In this document: positions 29,702 to 40,700 of the stretch, in pieces
Layout of the letters: each line of letters begins with the position of its first letter
How positions within the stretch are numbered: the stretch's first letter is position 1
From: Anaeromyxobacter dehalogenans 2CP-1
GTDB lineage: Bacteria; Myxococcota; Myxococcia; Myxococcales; Anaeromyxobacteraceae
DNA: 64,000 bases
Assembly: GCF_000022145.1 (NCBI RefSeq)
Contig: NC_011891.1
Coordinates: forward strand, 2,368,001 to 2,432,000
Direction: 5' to 3'
Translations under genes and position numbers: made by a program
The notes under the pieces: model-generated
Databases searched by the model: none
Told to the model about the DNA's origin: nothing
The model's input: the letters and a program-made list of their open reading frames with translations, nothing else

Positions 29702-31822
29702 GTGTCCGCAGACGAGAAGAAGGGCCACGGGCAGCGCAGCGAGCGGGGGCGCGGGCCTGGCGGTCCTGGCACCCAGCCCCGGATCCCGCTGGCCTCGCCG
29801 GCGGCGTGGCTGGTCCTCATCGCGCTCGCCATCTTCCTGTTCCGCGCGTTCCAGGACGTGGGCGTGCGGCGCATCCCATACTCTCAGTTCAAGGAGATGG
29901 TGCGCCAGAGCGCGTTCGAGCGCGTCGTGATCGGGCCGGACTGGGTCCGCGGCGTGCCGAAGCCGGTGGAGGCCGGGGCGGCGCAGGGCGGCGGCGCACA
30001 GCCGCAGCAGCAGGCGCAGGGCGAGGGCGAGCGCAACGGCCAGGCGCTGCCCTACGTCGCGACCCGCATCCCGGGAGGCGGCGACGACCTGGTGCAGGCG
30101 GTGGAGAAGGCCGGCGTGCCCTACGACGCGGTGGCCGGAGGCGGCATGGGCGACCTGTTCTGGGTCTGGATCGCGCCGATCGCGATCGGGCTGCTGTTCT
30201 GGGCCTGGGTGATGCGGCGCATGTCCGGGCAGCTCGGGCAGGGGCCGCCGGGGGTGATGGCGTTCGGGAAGTCGCGGGCCCGCATCCACATGGAGCCGGA
30301 CACCGGCGTCACGTTCCAGGACGCGGCCGGCATCGACGAGGCGGTCGAGGAGCTGCAGGAGATCGTCGAGTTCCTGAAGACGCCGGAGAAGTACCGGCGG
30401 CTCGGCGGCCGGATCCCGAAGGGCGTGCTGCTGGTCGGGCCTCCCGGCACCGGCAAGACGCTGCTCGCGCGCGCCACCGCGGGCGAGGCCGGCGTGCCGT
30501 TCTTCTCGCTCTCCGGCTCGGAGTTCGTGGAGATGTTCGTGGGCGTGGGCGCGGCGCGCGTCCGCGACCTGTTCGCGCAGGCCACGCAGAAGGCGCCCTG
30601 CATCGTGTTCATCGACGAGCTGGACGCGCTCGGCAAGTCGCGCAACGCCGGCATCATGGGCGGGCACGACGAGCGCGAGCAGACGCTGAACCAGCTCCTC
30701 GCCGAGATGGACGGCTTCGACGCGCGCGCCGGCCTCATCATCATGGGCGCCACCAACCGGCCGGAGATCCTCGATCCGGCGCTGCTGCGCCCGGGCCGCT
30801 TCGATCGCCAGGTGCTGGTGGATCGGCCCGACAAGCGCGGCCGCGAGCAGATCCTCCGGATCCACGCACGCAACGTGAAGCTCGGGCCGGACGTGGACCT
30901 CCGCTCGGTGGCCGCGCGCACCCCCGGGTTCGCCGGCGCCGACCTCGCCAACGTGGTGAACGAGGCCGCGCTGCTCGCCGCGCGCCGCAACAAGAACCAC
31001 GTGACCCGCGCCGAGTTCGAGGAGGCCATCGAGCGGGTGGTGGCGGGCCTCGAGAAGAAGAGCCGGCGCATCAACGAGCGCGAGAAGGAGATCGTCGCGT
31101 TCCACGAGGCCGGGCACGCGCTGGTGTCCTGGATGCTGCCGTTCGCGGACCGGGTCTCGAAGGTCTCGATCATCCCGCGCGGCCTGGGGGCGCTGGGCTA
31201 CACGCTCCAGCTCCCGCTCGAGGACCGGTACCTGCTCACCCGCAGCGAGCTGCGCGACCGGATGGCGGGCCTGATGGGCGGGCGCGTCGCCGAGGAGGAG
31301 GTGTTCGGCGAGCCGTCCACCGGCGCGTCGAACGACCTGCAGCACGCCACCGCGGTGGCCCGGATGATGGTGCGCGACTACGGCATGAGCCCGGCGCTCG
31401 GGCCGGTGTCGCTGGGCGACCAGAACGGCCCGAGCTTCCTGGGGGTGAAGGGGTTCGAGACCCGGTCGTACTCCGACCACACCGCGCTGGCGGTCGATCG
31501 CGAGGTCCAGGCGCTGGTGGAGGAGGCGCAGGACCGCGCGCGGACGGTGGTGCGCGAGCACCGCGAGCGGCTCGAGGCGCTCGCGGCGCGCCTGCTCACG
31601 ATCGAGGTGGTCGAGGAGGACGAGATCACGCGCCTGTGGGGACCGAAGGTGGTGCGGCCCGGGACGATCGAGGGGCGCGGCCACGAGGAGTCGCCGCCCG
31701 AGACGCCGAACCGTCCGGTCGCGGCCTCGGCGGACGCGAGCGCGGGCTTCGGGAGGTCGGGGCCGCAGCCGCCGCAGGCGCTCGCGCGCCACGCCGGCGG
31801 CGACCCGGATCCCGAATCGTGA
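29702..31822 (+). CDS. ftsH: ATP-dependent zinc metalloprotease FtsH
   Basis: 706 residues from GTG 29702 (GGAGG 6 nt upstream). Two membrane segments (about 35-55 and 145-165) flank a periplasmic part that carries an unusual Gly/Gln-rich insert ([17 protein letters not shown]). AAA domain: Walker A GPPGTGKT (246-253), [36 protein letters not shown]. Protease domain: zinc motif HEAGH (468-472) and the later Asp in [11 protein letters not shown] hexameric membrane protease that degrades misfolded membrane proteins and regulators. Followed closely by the sigma-1.1-like gene, grpE and the DegP-type protease. Confidence 0.96.
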
Positions 31823-31837
31823 GGAGGCGTCGCGGCG

Positions 31838-32065
31838 GTGAGGCACGGGAGCGAGAGCCACGAGGCGCGCAAGGCGCTCTTCCAGATCGGGATCCGGCGG
31901 GGCAGCCTGACCATCGCCGAGATCGACCGGGCGCTGCCGCCCGGCAGCCTCTCGCCGGCGGAGCGCTGGCTGCTGTTCTACAGCCTGCGCGCGGCCGGGG
32001 TGGACATCCGCGACGAGCGCGGCGAGCAGGTGGACGCGCTGCCCGGCGAGCCCCCACCGCCCTGA
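31838..32065 (+). CDS. Small protein resembling sigma-70 region 1.1 (75 aa)
   Basis: 75 residues from GTG 31838 (GGAGG upstream, 15 nt after ftsH). KALFQIGIRRGSLTIAEIDR followed by ALPPGSLSPAERWLLFYSLR and AAGVDIRDE has the layout of sigma factor region 1.1 (L-x-x-G-x-x-x-G-x-L-T-x-x-E-I...L...GI-x-I), the DNA-mimicking autoinhibitory domain of housekeeping sigma. No other sigma region is attached. It may bind RNA polymerase or simply reuse the fold. Co-transcribed with ftsH by spacing. Confidence 0.7.
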   Translation: MRHGSESHEARKALFQIGIRRGSLTIAEIDRALPPGSLSPAERWLLFYSLRAAGVDIRDERGEQVDALPGEPPPP

Positions 32066-32108
32066 GGGCGGGCGCCGCAGGCTCGGACGCCCCCGGGGCC
32101 TTGCTCGT

Positions 32109-32136
32109 TTGACACGACCTTTCCGCTGGTTAGCTT
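32109..32136 (+). promoter_or_regulatory. Promoter of grpE
   Basis: TTGACA (32109-32114), 16-nt spacer, TAGCTT (32131-32136), then GCCTGC; 20 nt before ATG 32156. No CIRCE or heat-shock sigma consensus seen. Confidence 0.65.
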
Positions 32137-32155
32137 GCCTGCCGGAGGTCGTGAC

Positions 32156-32794
32156 ATGGCAGACGAACGCCGCGACACCTCTGCGCCGGGCGCGGAGGGT
32201 CAGGTGAAGGTGGTGGATCGACGCCGGTTCCGGCAGGACGGGGAGCCCCTCGACCCGGCCGGCGCCGACGCGCCGCCGGAGGAGGCGGGTGGGCCGCCCC
32301 CGGGCGCGGCCGTCGAGGCGCGCCTCGCCGAGCAGGCGGCCCGCATCGACGAGCTGACCCGCGCGTACGCCGCCCTGGTCGAGGACAACAGGGCATTCCG
32401 GCAGCGCCTCGAGCGCGAGCGGACCCGCGTCGTGGACGCCGAGCGGGCCGCGGTGGCGCAGACGCTGCTCGAGGCCACCGACGACCTGGAGCGCGCCCTC
32501 GCGGCCGCGTCCGCGCCCGGTGAGCCCACCGACGAGCGCCTGGCGAACCTGCTGGAGGGCGTGCGTCTTTCACTGAGCGTGCTGCACCGGCGCATCGCCG
32601 CGCTCGGGGCGGAGCGGATCCCGACGCTCGGCCAGCCGTTCGACCCGCACGTGGCCGAGGCGGTGGACACGGTGCCGGTCGGCGACGCGTCGCAGGACGG
32701 CATGGTGGTGCAGGAGATCCGCGCCGGGTATCGCGTCGGCGACCGCGTGCTCCGCCCCGCCAGGGTCCGCGTGGGGAAGGTGGCGCGCGCGTGA
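32156..32794 (+). CDS. grpE: Nucleotide exchange factor GrpE
   Basis: 212 residues: charged disordered N-terminus, a long helix (about 55-105, LTRAYAALVEDNRAFRQRLE), then the four-helix and beta-wing domain with LGQPFDPHVAEAVDTV and the GYRVGDRVLRPARVRVGK signature of GrpE. It releases ADP from DnaK. The usual dnaK/dnaJ neighbours are absent here; the Hsp70 paralogue lies 25 kb away. ATG 32156 has GGAGG upstream. Confidence 0.93.
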   Translation: MADERRDTSAPGAEGQVKVVDRRRFRQDGEPLDPAGADAPPEEAGGPPPGAAVEARLAEQAARIDELTRAYAALVEDNRAFRQRLERERTRVVDAERAAVAQTLLEATDDLERALAAASAPGEPTDERLANLLEGVRLSLSVLHRRIAALGAERIPTLGQPFDPHVAEAVDTVPVGDASQDGMVVQEIRAGYRVGDRVLRPARVRVGKVARA

Positions 32795-32908
32795 TGCCGC
32801 GCCCCACGCCGTGCCCGCCGGGCGCCGGCGCGGGGAATAGAATCCGGGCCCGAGCGTCCTTGGAACGTGACTGACCGTCTCTACATGACCAACCCCAGGA
32901 GAGGGGCC

Positions 32909-34483
<1,575 letters not shown>

Positions 34484-34506
34484 CTCGATCCCTTGCGATC
34501 GTTCCC

Positions 34507-34536
34507 GCGCCGCCCTCCGGATCCGGGGGGCGGCGC
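34507..34536. terminator. Bidirectional hairpin terminator
   Basis: GCGCCGCCCTCCGG (34507-34520) pairs with CCGGGGGGCGGCGC (34523-34536), one G-T pair. It separates the protease gene from the convergent 34550 gene; there is no strong T-tract. Confidence 0.55.
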
Positions 34537-34549
34537 GGCCGTCAGCGGG

Positions 34550-35155
34550 TCAGAACACCTTCGAGGCGATGGGCGCGCCGGTGCGTGCGTCGAGCACGCG
34601 CACCGCGAGGAAGCGCGCGGCCACGCCCTCGTAGCTGCCGGCCTCGCCCTTGCGCTTCAGCTTCCAGGGCTTCTCGGGCCGGAAGACGATCTCGAGCTCG
34701 ATCGCGCCGGTGCGGAACGGGCTCTCGAACTCCATCTCCATCGTGCCGTCGGGCAGCGTGCCCTGGATCGGCAGGAGCCCGACCAGCGGGTGGCCTTGCG
34801 CGTCCTGGCGCAGCGGCGCGCCGTGCGTCAGCGCGACGCCACCGCCGTCCACGAACGGCGTGAGCAGCAGCAGGAACCGGCCGTCGCCGCGCACCTCGGG
34901 CTTCACCAGCGGCGCCGCGTCCTGCACCCGGACCGCGAACGTCTTCCCGTCCGCGCTGCGGCGCGTCGCGGCGACGTTCGCCTCGCAGGTGCGCCGCTCG
35001 TAGACGTCCACGCAGTGGCCCACGTAGCGAACCAGGAACGGCTCGAGCGCGTCGAGCCGCTCGGCGGCGCGCGCGACGGCGTCGAAGTCCGCGGCGCGGG
35101 CGGGGGCCTGCGCGAGCGCGGCGGCCAGGAGGACGGAGCCCAGGAGTGCACGCAT
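34550..35155 (-). CDS. Periplasmic protein of unknown function (201 aa)
   Basis: 201 residues with a signal peptide (MRALLGSVLLAAALAQAPARA). The mature domain has two Cys (HCVDVYERRTCEAN), likely a disulfide, and many short beta segments ending in a KLKRKGEAGSYEGVAARFLA region. No family recognised with confidence. Monocistronic, convergent with the DegP-type gene. Confidence 0.75.
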   Translation of the reverse strand: MRALLGSVLLAAALAQAPARAADFDAVARAAERLDALEPFLVRYVGHCVDVYERRTCEANVAATRRSADGKTFAVRVQDAAPLVKPEVRGDGRFLLLLTPFVDGGGVALTHGAPLRQDAQGHPLVGLLPIQGTLPDGTMEMEFESPFRTGAIELEIVFRPEKPWKLKRKGEAGSYEGVAARFLAVRVLDARTGAPIASKVF

Positions 35156-35306
35156 GTCGATGACCTCGGTGGCGGGGAGGGGGACGGGGGGCGCTGCGGG
35201 CCCGCCGAGGGGTCGCGAGTGTACCGTGTCGAGGGTACCCCGAAGGAACCCAGTGATCCCGCGCAGGTGGGACCCGTAGCGGGGCAGGTGAGCGTAGGTG
35301 CTCTTC

Positions 35307-35335
35307 TTGACTACATCGCCCCACCACCGTAGGCT
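35307..35335 (+). promoter_or_regulatory. Promoter of the PilZ gene
   Basis: TTGACT (35307-35312), 17-nt spacer, TAGGCT (35330-35335); ATG 35360 with GAGGA upstream. Confidence 0.65.
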
Positions 35336-35359
35336 CTGCTCCGTTCCGAGGAGGACGGG

Positions 35360-35731
35360 ATGCTCTGGAGCCGGCGAGAGGCGCGGAAGGTGGTGGCGGC
35401 GGCGGGACCGGATCGGCGCGCGGCGCCGCGGCTCGACAAGGTGTTCCGCGTGTACCTGGAGGGCGAGACCGGCTGCGGCCTGGGGATCGCCCGGAACATC
35501 TCCGAGGGCGGCCTGTTCGTGGAGACCCGCTCGCCCCAGCCGATCGGCTCGCAGGTGCGGATCACGTTCCCGTCCGAGAACGGCGACATGATCGCGGTGG
35601 CGGAGGTGCGGTACGTCTGCCACCTGCTCGGGCGCGGCACGGGCGCGCGGGGTCCGCTCACCATGCGCGGCATGGGCATGCGGTTCCTGTACTTCGAGCT
35701 GGACGCAGCCGTGCCCTCCCTCCTGCAGTGA
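35360..35731 (+). CDS. PilZ-domain protein
   Basis: 123 residues, a single PilZ domain with RRAAPRL (RxxxR type) and NISEGGLFVET (N-x-S-x-x-G), the two motifs that bind cyclic di-GMP, and the late GMGMRFLYFE strand. In myxobacteria such stand-alone PilZ proteins control motility or polysaccharide export. It is followed at 93 nt by the ABC exporter pair. Confidence 0.88.
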   Translation: MLWSRREARKVVAAAGPDRRAAPRLDKVFRVYLEGETGCGLGIARNISEGGLFVETRSPQPIGSQVRITFPSENGDMIAVAEVRYVCHLLGRGTGARGPLTMRGMGMRFLYFELDAAVPSLLQ

Positions 35732-35824
35732 GGCGCGGGGTGCGCGCCCGCGCGCCCCTCCGGTTCACCTTCCGTGGCCGGCGGCGCCTTGCCGCCCCCC
35801 GGTCGCCGTGTTACCCGGACCGGG

Positions 35825-36592
35825 ATGCTCGCCATCGAGACGCACGGGCTCACCCGGCTGTTCGACGGGCGGCCCGCGGTCCAGGATCTCTCGCTCGCCG
35901 TCCCGGCCGGCGCCTTCTACGGCTTCCTCGGGCCCAACGGCGCGGGGAAGAGCACCACCATCAAGATGCTGACCGGCCTGCTCGCGCCCACCTCCGGGCG
36001 GGCCGCCGTGCTGGGGACGGACCTCGCGCGGGATCCGCTCACCGTGAAGCGGCAGGTGGGGGTGGTGCCGGACGGGCTCGGGCTGTTCGAGCGGCTCACC
36101 GGCGCGGAGCAGCTCCGCATCCACGGCCAGCTCTACGGCCTGCCGCGCGCCTAGGCGGCCCGGCGCGCCGACGAGCTGCTCGGGGCGCTCGAGCTCGCGG
36201 ACCAGGCCGGGAAGCTGGTGGGCGAGTACAGCCACGGCATGAAGAAGAAGCTCGCGCTGGGCTGCGCGCTCATCCACGGCCCGCGCCTGCTGTTCCTGGA
36301 CGAGCCGTTCGAGGGCATCGACGCGGTGGCGGTGTCGGGGATCCGCGGCCTGCTGCAGGACCTCGTGGCGCGCGGCGCCATGACGATCTTCCTCACCAGC
36401 CACGTGCTGGAGGTGGTGGAGCGGCTGGTCACGCACGTCGGCATCGTGCGCGAGGGGCGGCTCGTGGCGCAGGGGACGCTGGAGGAGGTGCGCGGCGCGG
36501 CGGAGACGCTCGAGGAGGTCTTCATCCGCACCGTCGGCGAGGAGCGGCCGCGGCCCGGGCTGTCCTGGCTGGGCGAGGGCGGCGCCGCGTGA
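35825..36592 (+). pseudogene. ABC transporter ATP-binding protein, interrupted by in-frame TAG
   Basis: One frame encodes a complete 255-residue ABC ATPase: Walker A GPNGAGKST (about 39-47), Q-loop region VGVVPDG, signature YSHGMKKKLALG, Walker B LLFLDEP and the switch His in LTSHVLEVVE. The codon at 36152-36154, between LPRA and AARRADELL, is TAG. The frame is open on both sides, so a single substitution (for example GAG to TAG) would explain it. The first half alone (109 aa) lacks signature and Walker B. It is therefore a recent nonsense mutation, a sequencing error, or suppressed. The permease start overlaps its end (GTGA). Confidence 0.85.
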
Positions 36593-38211
36593 GCGCGGGC
36601 GGACCGCTGCGCGCGCTGGCCGAGCTCCGGCTGCGGATGCTCTGGCGGCGGCTGCGCGGCGGCTCGGGGGTGCCGGAGCTGGTGGCGCGCATCGCGACCT
36701 TCGCGTTCGCGATCCCGGCCGGCCTGGTCTTCGCCGGCCTCACCGGCGCCGGCGCGTACCAGGCGGCGCGGGCCGGGCCGGGCCTGCGCTCGTCGATCCC
36801 GGTGGCGGCGCTCTACTTCGGCGTGTGGCAGACCTGGATGGCGGTGTCGCTCTCGGTCTCCGACCGCTCGCAGCTCGATCTGCGCCGCTTCCTCGTCTAC
36901 CCGCTGCCGCCGGCCCGGGCCTACGGCTACGGGCTGGCCGCGTCGGTGCTGGGCGACCCGTTCACCTGGTTCTGGTGCCTGCTGCTGGCCGGCGCGTTCG
37001 CGGGCGCCGCGCTGGCGCGGCCGGGCGCGTGGCTGCTGCTGCTCGCGCTGGTGAGCCTCGGCTTCGTGGCGGCGACCGCGGCCATGGCCGCGCTGGTGCA
37101 GGAGCTCCTGGGCCGGCTGCTGCGCGGGCGGCGGGTGCGCGAGCTCGGCATCGCGGCGATCTACCTCGGCCTGGCGTTCCTGCTGCTGTCCTCGAGCGGC
37201 GGTCCGCGGCCCGGCGTGTTCCAGGCCGTCCGCGCGCTGGCCCGGTTCCGCTGGCTCGCCTACCCGGCGGCGCTGGCGAGCGAGGCGGGCGCGGCGCTGT
37301 TCACCGGGCGAAGCGGCGCGGCGCTCCCCTGGATCGCGGCGCTGCTCGTCGCGGGTGCGCTGTCCGGCTGGGCGGCCTACCATCTCGCGCTCGCCGACGC
37401 GCGGTCGGGCGCAGAGGGGTCTGCCGGCGCCGGCGGCGCGGCGCGCCGGGCCGGGCGCGGGTGGCGGCTGCCGGGCCGGCTCGCGCCGCTCCTCGAGAAG
37501 GAGCTGAAGTACCTGGCGCGCCACCCGCTCGTCACCGTGCTCGCGCTCATCGTCCCGGCGCTCTCGGCGTTCTTCGGCTGGAAGGTGGCGCCGCACCTGC
37601 CGGCGGACGCGGGAGAGGTGGTGCGCCTGCTGCCGCTGGTGGGGCTGGCGGTCTACACGCACCTCGCCACCGAGGTGTTCTGGCTGAACGCGTTCGGCGG
37701 CGACCGCGGCGGCGCACGGGCGTGGTTCCTCGCCCCGATCCCGCTGCAGGACGCGCTCGCCGCCAAGAACGCGGCGGTCTACGCGCTCGCCCTGACGCTG
37801 TTCGCCGCGAGCGCGGCCGCCCTGATCGGCACCGCGGGCCCGCCGCCGGCGTGGGCGATCGCGGCCGCGGTGACGCTGCACGCGGGCAGCGCGCCCTGGT
37901 TCCTGGCGGCCGGCAACGTGGTCTCGGTGCTGGTGCCGCGGGCGGCCTCGACCTCGATCCAGCGCGGCGGCAGGCTCTCGCCGCTCACCGCGCTCGCCGG
38001 GATGGCGCTCGTCTCGGCCGTGAGCGCCGTGTTCGCGCTGCCGGTCCTGGCGGCGCTGCGCCTCGAGTCGCCCTGGCTGGTGGTGGCGTCCTGGGCCGCG
38101 CTGGGCGCGCTGGGCTTCTGGCTGTACCGCTGGGCGCTGCCGCGGACCGCGCGCCTGCTGTCGGCGCGGCGCGAGGCGCTGCTCGCGGCGGTGGCGGGGG
38201 ACGAGGAGTGA
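36589..38211 (+). CDS. ABC transporter permease, large membrane subunit
   Basis: 540 residues from GTG 36589, overlapping the ATPase stop. About 10-12 hydrophobic segments (for example LVARIATFAFAIPAGLVFAG, AWLLLLALVSLGFVAATAAM, LTLFAASAAALIGTAG) with a soluble linker near 275-300. Resembles the poorly conserved membrane subunits of ABC-2-like exporters found beside such ATPases. If the ATPase is truly truncated this transporter would be unpowered. Confidence 0.75.
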   Translation: MSAGGPLRALAELRLRMLWRRLRGGSGVPELVARIATFAFAIPAGLVFAGLTGAGAYQAARAGPGLRSSIPVAALYFGVWQTWMAVSLSVSDRSQLDLRRFLVYPLPPARAYGYGLAASVLGDPFTWFWCLLLAGAFAGAALARPGAWLLLLALVSLGFVAATAAMAALVQELLGRLLRGRRVRELGIAAIYLGLAFLLLSSSGGPRPGVFQAVRALARFRWLAYPAALASEAGAALFTGRSGAALPWIAALLVAGALSGWAAYHLALADARSGAEGSAGAGGAARRAGRGWRLPGRLAPLLEKELKYLARHPLVTVLALIVPALSAFFGWKVAPHLPADAGEVVRLLPLVGLAVYTHLATEVFWLNAFGGDRGGARAWFLAPIPLQDALAAKNAAVYALALTLFAASAAALIGTAGPPPAWAIAAAVTLHAGSAPWFLAAGNVVSVLVPRAASTSIQRGGRLSPLTALAGMALVSAVSAVFALPVLAALRLESPWLVVASWAALGALGFWLYRWALPRTARLLSARREALLAAVAGDEE

Positions 38212-38214
38212 CCC

Positions 38215-38247
38215 GCCCGCTCCCGCGGACGCGCCGGGGGAGCGGGC
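38215..38247. terminator. Bidirectional hairpin between convergent genes
   Basis: GCCCGCTCCC (38215-38224) pairs with GGGAGCGGGC (38238-38247), 13-nt loop; no T-tract. Confidence 0.5.
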
Positions 38248-38263
38248 AGGGCGGGGCAGGGCG

Positions 38264-39790
38264 CTACTGCGAGAAGCCTTCCAGCAGGTAGTGCGCCTCG
38301 ATGCGCTTCAGCGCGAGCACCATGGCGGCGGTGCGCACGTCCACCTGCTGGCCGACGCAGTACGGCCGCGAGTCGTAGAGCGGCGTGCGCTGCGGGCGGT
38401 TCAGCGAGATGTCGCGGATGATGGCGTAGTTCTTCTTGATGGCCTGCTCGAGGCGGGCGTTCACCTCGGCCTCCGACCAGTGCTCGAGGCGCTGGTTCTG
38501 CAGCCACTCGTAGTACGAGACGGTCACGCCGCCCGCGTTGCAGATGATGTCGGGGATGACCTCGATCTTGCGCGAGGCGAGCACGCGGTCGCCCTCGCGC
38601 GTGGTCGGGCCGTTCGCGGCCTCGGCCACCAGGCGCACCTTGAGCCGCTCCGCGACCGGGCCGTCGATCTCCTCGCCGAGCGCGGCCGGGATGCAGATGT
38701 CGGCGTCCACGCCCCAGAAGTCGTCCTTGGAGATGGCGGTGCCGCCGGTGAACCCGGCCACCGTCTTCTTCAGGTTCTTCGGGTTCTGGTGGACGTGCTG
38801 GGCCAGCGCATGGACGTCGAGGCCCGCGTCGGCGTGGATGGTGCCGAACGCGTCGTTCACCGCGACGATCTTCGCGCCCATGGCGGCGAGGATCTCGGCC
38901 GCGTTCGAGCCCACGTTGCCGAAGCCCTGCACGATGACGCGCGCGCCCTTCAGGTCGAACTTGTGCTCGCGCGCCCACTCCTCGATGCAGTAGACGACGC
39001 CCTGGCCGGTGGCGCGGACGCGCCCCTCCGAGCCGCCGATGCGCACGTCCTTGCCGGTGACCACGCCGCGGAGGCGGTGGTGCTCGCGCTCACCGTCCGT
39101 GAACTGGCGCATCATCATCGCCATGATCTCGCCGTTGGTGTTCACGTCCGGCGCCGGGATGTCGATGTAGGGCCCGATGAGCCCCTTCATCTTGTAGATG
39201 AAGCGCAGCGTGAGGTGCTCGATCTCCTCCTTCGAGTAGTTGAAGGGGTCGATCTTGATGCCGCCCTTGGCGCCGCCGAACGGGATCTCGGCGATGGCCG
39301 TCTTCCACGTCATGTCGGCCGCGAGCGTCTTGAACAGGTCGAGCGAGACGTCCTTGTGGTAGCGGATGCCGCCCTTGTACGGCCCGCGGACCTGGTTGTG
39401 CTGGATCCGGTACGCCTTGAACTTCTTCGGCCCGCCCTTCTCGATCCGGAAGAAGCCCTTGCCCGGGATGTTCATCACGCCCGAGCGCATGGTGATGTCC
39501 GCCTTGAGCAGCGCGCGGCGGTGCAGCACGTAGTTCCCGTTCGCGAGCGGCTCGAACGCGTCCGCCGCCTTGACGTCAGACGCGGGGAGATCGCGGAACT
39601 TCGCCTGCTCCTCCGGCGACAGCGGGACCAGCCGGTCCCTCGTCTCGACGGTGACGTAGAAGATGTGCTCGAAGTCCGGCTCCTCCAGCTCCATGCGGAC
39701 GCGCGGGTCCATCTTGATGAGGTCCGCGGCCCGGTGAAACGTCTCCATCGCCTCGTCGTAGAAGCTCGTCTTCCCGTTGCGTCCGGCCAT
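38264..39790 (-). CDS. Glu/Leu/Phe/Val dehydrogenase family protein
   Basis: 508 residues. Catalytic lysine region PYKGGIRYH and FGGAKGGIKIDP, later VVTGKDVRIGGSEGRVRATG, Rossmann fold VIVQGFGNVGSNAAEIL and EAANGPTT. This is an NAD(P)-dependent amino-acid dehydrogenase, most likely glutamate to 2-oxoglutarate, with an N-terminal extension of about 80 residues compared with short GDHs. A well-formed promoter lies upstream on the minus strand. Confidence 0.92.
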   Translation of the reverse strand: MAGRNGKTSFYDEAMETFHRAADLIKMDPRVRMELEEPDFEHIFYVTVETRDRLVPLSPEEQAKFRDLPASDVKAADAFEPLANGNYVLHRRALLKADITMRSGVMNIPGKGFFRIEKGGPKKFKAYRIQHNQVRGPYKGGIRYHKDVSLDLFKTLAADMTWKTAIAEIPFGGAKGGIKIDPFNYSKEEIEHLTLRFIYKMKGLIGPYIDIPAPDVNTNGEIMAMMMRQFTDGEREHHRLRGVVTGKDVRIGGSEGRVRATGQGVVYCIEEWAREHKFDLKGARVIVQGFGNVGSNAAEILAAMGAKIVAVNDAFGTIHADAGLDVHALAQHVHQNPKNLKKTVAGFTGGTAISKDDFWGVDADICIPAALGEEIDGPVAERLKVRLVAEAANGPTTREGDRVLASRKIEVIPDIICNAGGVTVSYYEWLQNQRLEHWSEAEVNARLEQAIKKNYAIIRDISLNRPQRTPLYDSRPYCVGQQVDVRTAAMVLALKRIEAHYLLEGFSQ

Positions 39791-39835
39791 GTCGGTGATT
39801 GCCTCGCGTCATGAGGGAGTTCCGAAGGCGGGCGA

Positions 39836-39864
39836 ATGGTAGCCTTCGCTTCCCCGTTAATCAA
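39836..39864 (-). promoter_or_regulatory. Promoter of the glutamate dehydrogenase-like gene
   Basis: On the minus strand TTGATT (39864-39859), 17-nt spacer, TACCAT (39841-39836), then TCGCCCGCC. The rest of the 322-bp gap (39791-40112) shows nothing else I can support. Confidence 0.65.
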
Positions 39865-40112
39865 TGTTCCGTCTTGCCCGAAAACGCCAGTGCTTACGCG
39901 ATGATGTCGTCAAGCGTCGGCTCGCCTGCCAGCCCTGCTCACCCCCGGCGGAGGGACTTTCGGCGCGCGGAATCTAGCAGCCCTCCGCGCCCGATCCTGC
40001 GCCCCTTGTGAAGGGCACCCATGCCGCAGCGCGGCGCGAGCGCCCGCACGGATCGCGAAGGCGCGACGACGTGGCCGGCGCAGGCAGCGCCGGCGGCGCC
40101 TAGGATCGCTCC

Positions 40113-40700
40113 ATGGCCGTGCCCACGCTGGAGACCGCGCGCCTGCTGCTCCGCCCGCTGGAGCTCTCCGACGCCGTGCAGGTCCAGGCGCTGTTCCCGC
40201 GATGGGAGATCGTGCGGTACATGGCCGCCGTCGTCCCGTGGCCGTACCCGCCCGACGGCGCGCTCGCGTTCTTCCGCGACGTGGCGCTGCCCGCGGTGGC
40301 GCGCGGGGAGGCGTGGCACTGGACCATCCGGCGGAAGGAGGCGGCCGGCCGGCTGATCGGCGTGATCAACCTGAACGCCGGGAAGGACGAGCACCGCGGC
40401 TTCTGGATCGGGGTGCCGTGGCAGGGGCGCGGCTACGCGACCGAGGCGTGCGCCGCGGTGACGGCGTACTGGTTCGAGGTGCTCGGGTTCCCGGTGCTCC
40501 GCGTGGGCAAGGCGGCGGCGAACGTGCCGTCGCGGCGCATCTCCGAGCGCTCCGGGATGCGGTGCGTCGGGGTGGAGGAGCGCGCGTTCGTGGCGGGCAG
40601 GCTGCCGGCCGAGGTGTGGGAGCTCACCGCGGCCGAGTGGCGGCGGCGACACCGCGGCCGGGCTCACCGCGCGGGGTCGCGTGGCCGCGGCGGCGCGTGA
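40113..40700 (+). CDS. GNAT N-acetyltransferase, RimJ/RimL-like
   Basis: 195 residues. ETARLLLRPLELSDA start, acetyl-CoA loop around GVPWQGRGYATEACAAV and the later VPSRRISERSGM typical of RimJ/RimL-type enzymes, which acetylate protein N-termini or small amines. The C-terminal 15 residues are arginine/glycine-rich and overlap the 3' end of the convergent GIY-YIG gene by 37 bp. Confidence 0.88.
   Translation: MAVPTLETARLLLRPLELSDAVQVQALFPRWEIVRYMAAVVPWPYPPDGALAFFRDVALPAVARGEAWHWTIRRKEAAGRLIGVINLNAGKDEHRGFWIGVPWQGRGYATEACAAVTAYWFEVLGFPVLRVGKAAANVPSRRISERSGMRCVGVEERAFVAGRLPAEVWELTAAEWRRRHRGRAHRAGSRGRGGA

Noticed and set aside
32859-32886. Envelope-stress (sigma-E type) promoter before the DegP-type gene
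   Set aside because: GGAACGT is present but the TCTA-like element is only about 11 nt away, too close for a sigma-E promoter; a weak sigma-70 reading fits better.
36152-36154. TAG as a pyrrolysine or programmed read-through codon
   Set aside because: ABC ATPases have no pyrrolysine, no recoding structure is evident, and a single GAG to TAG change explains it.
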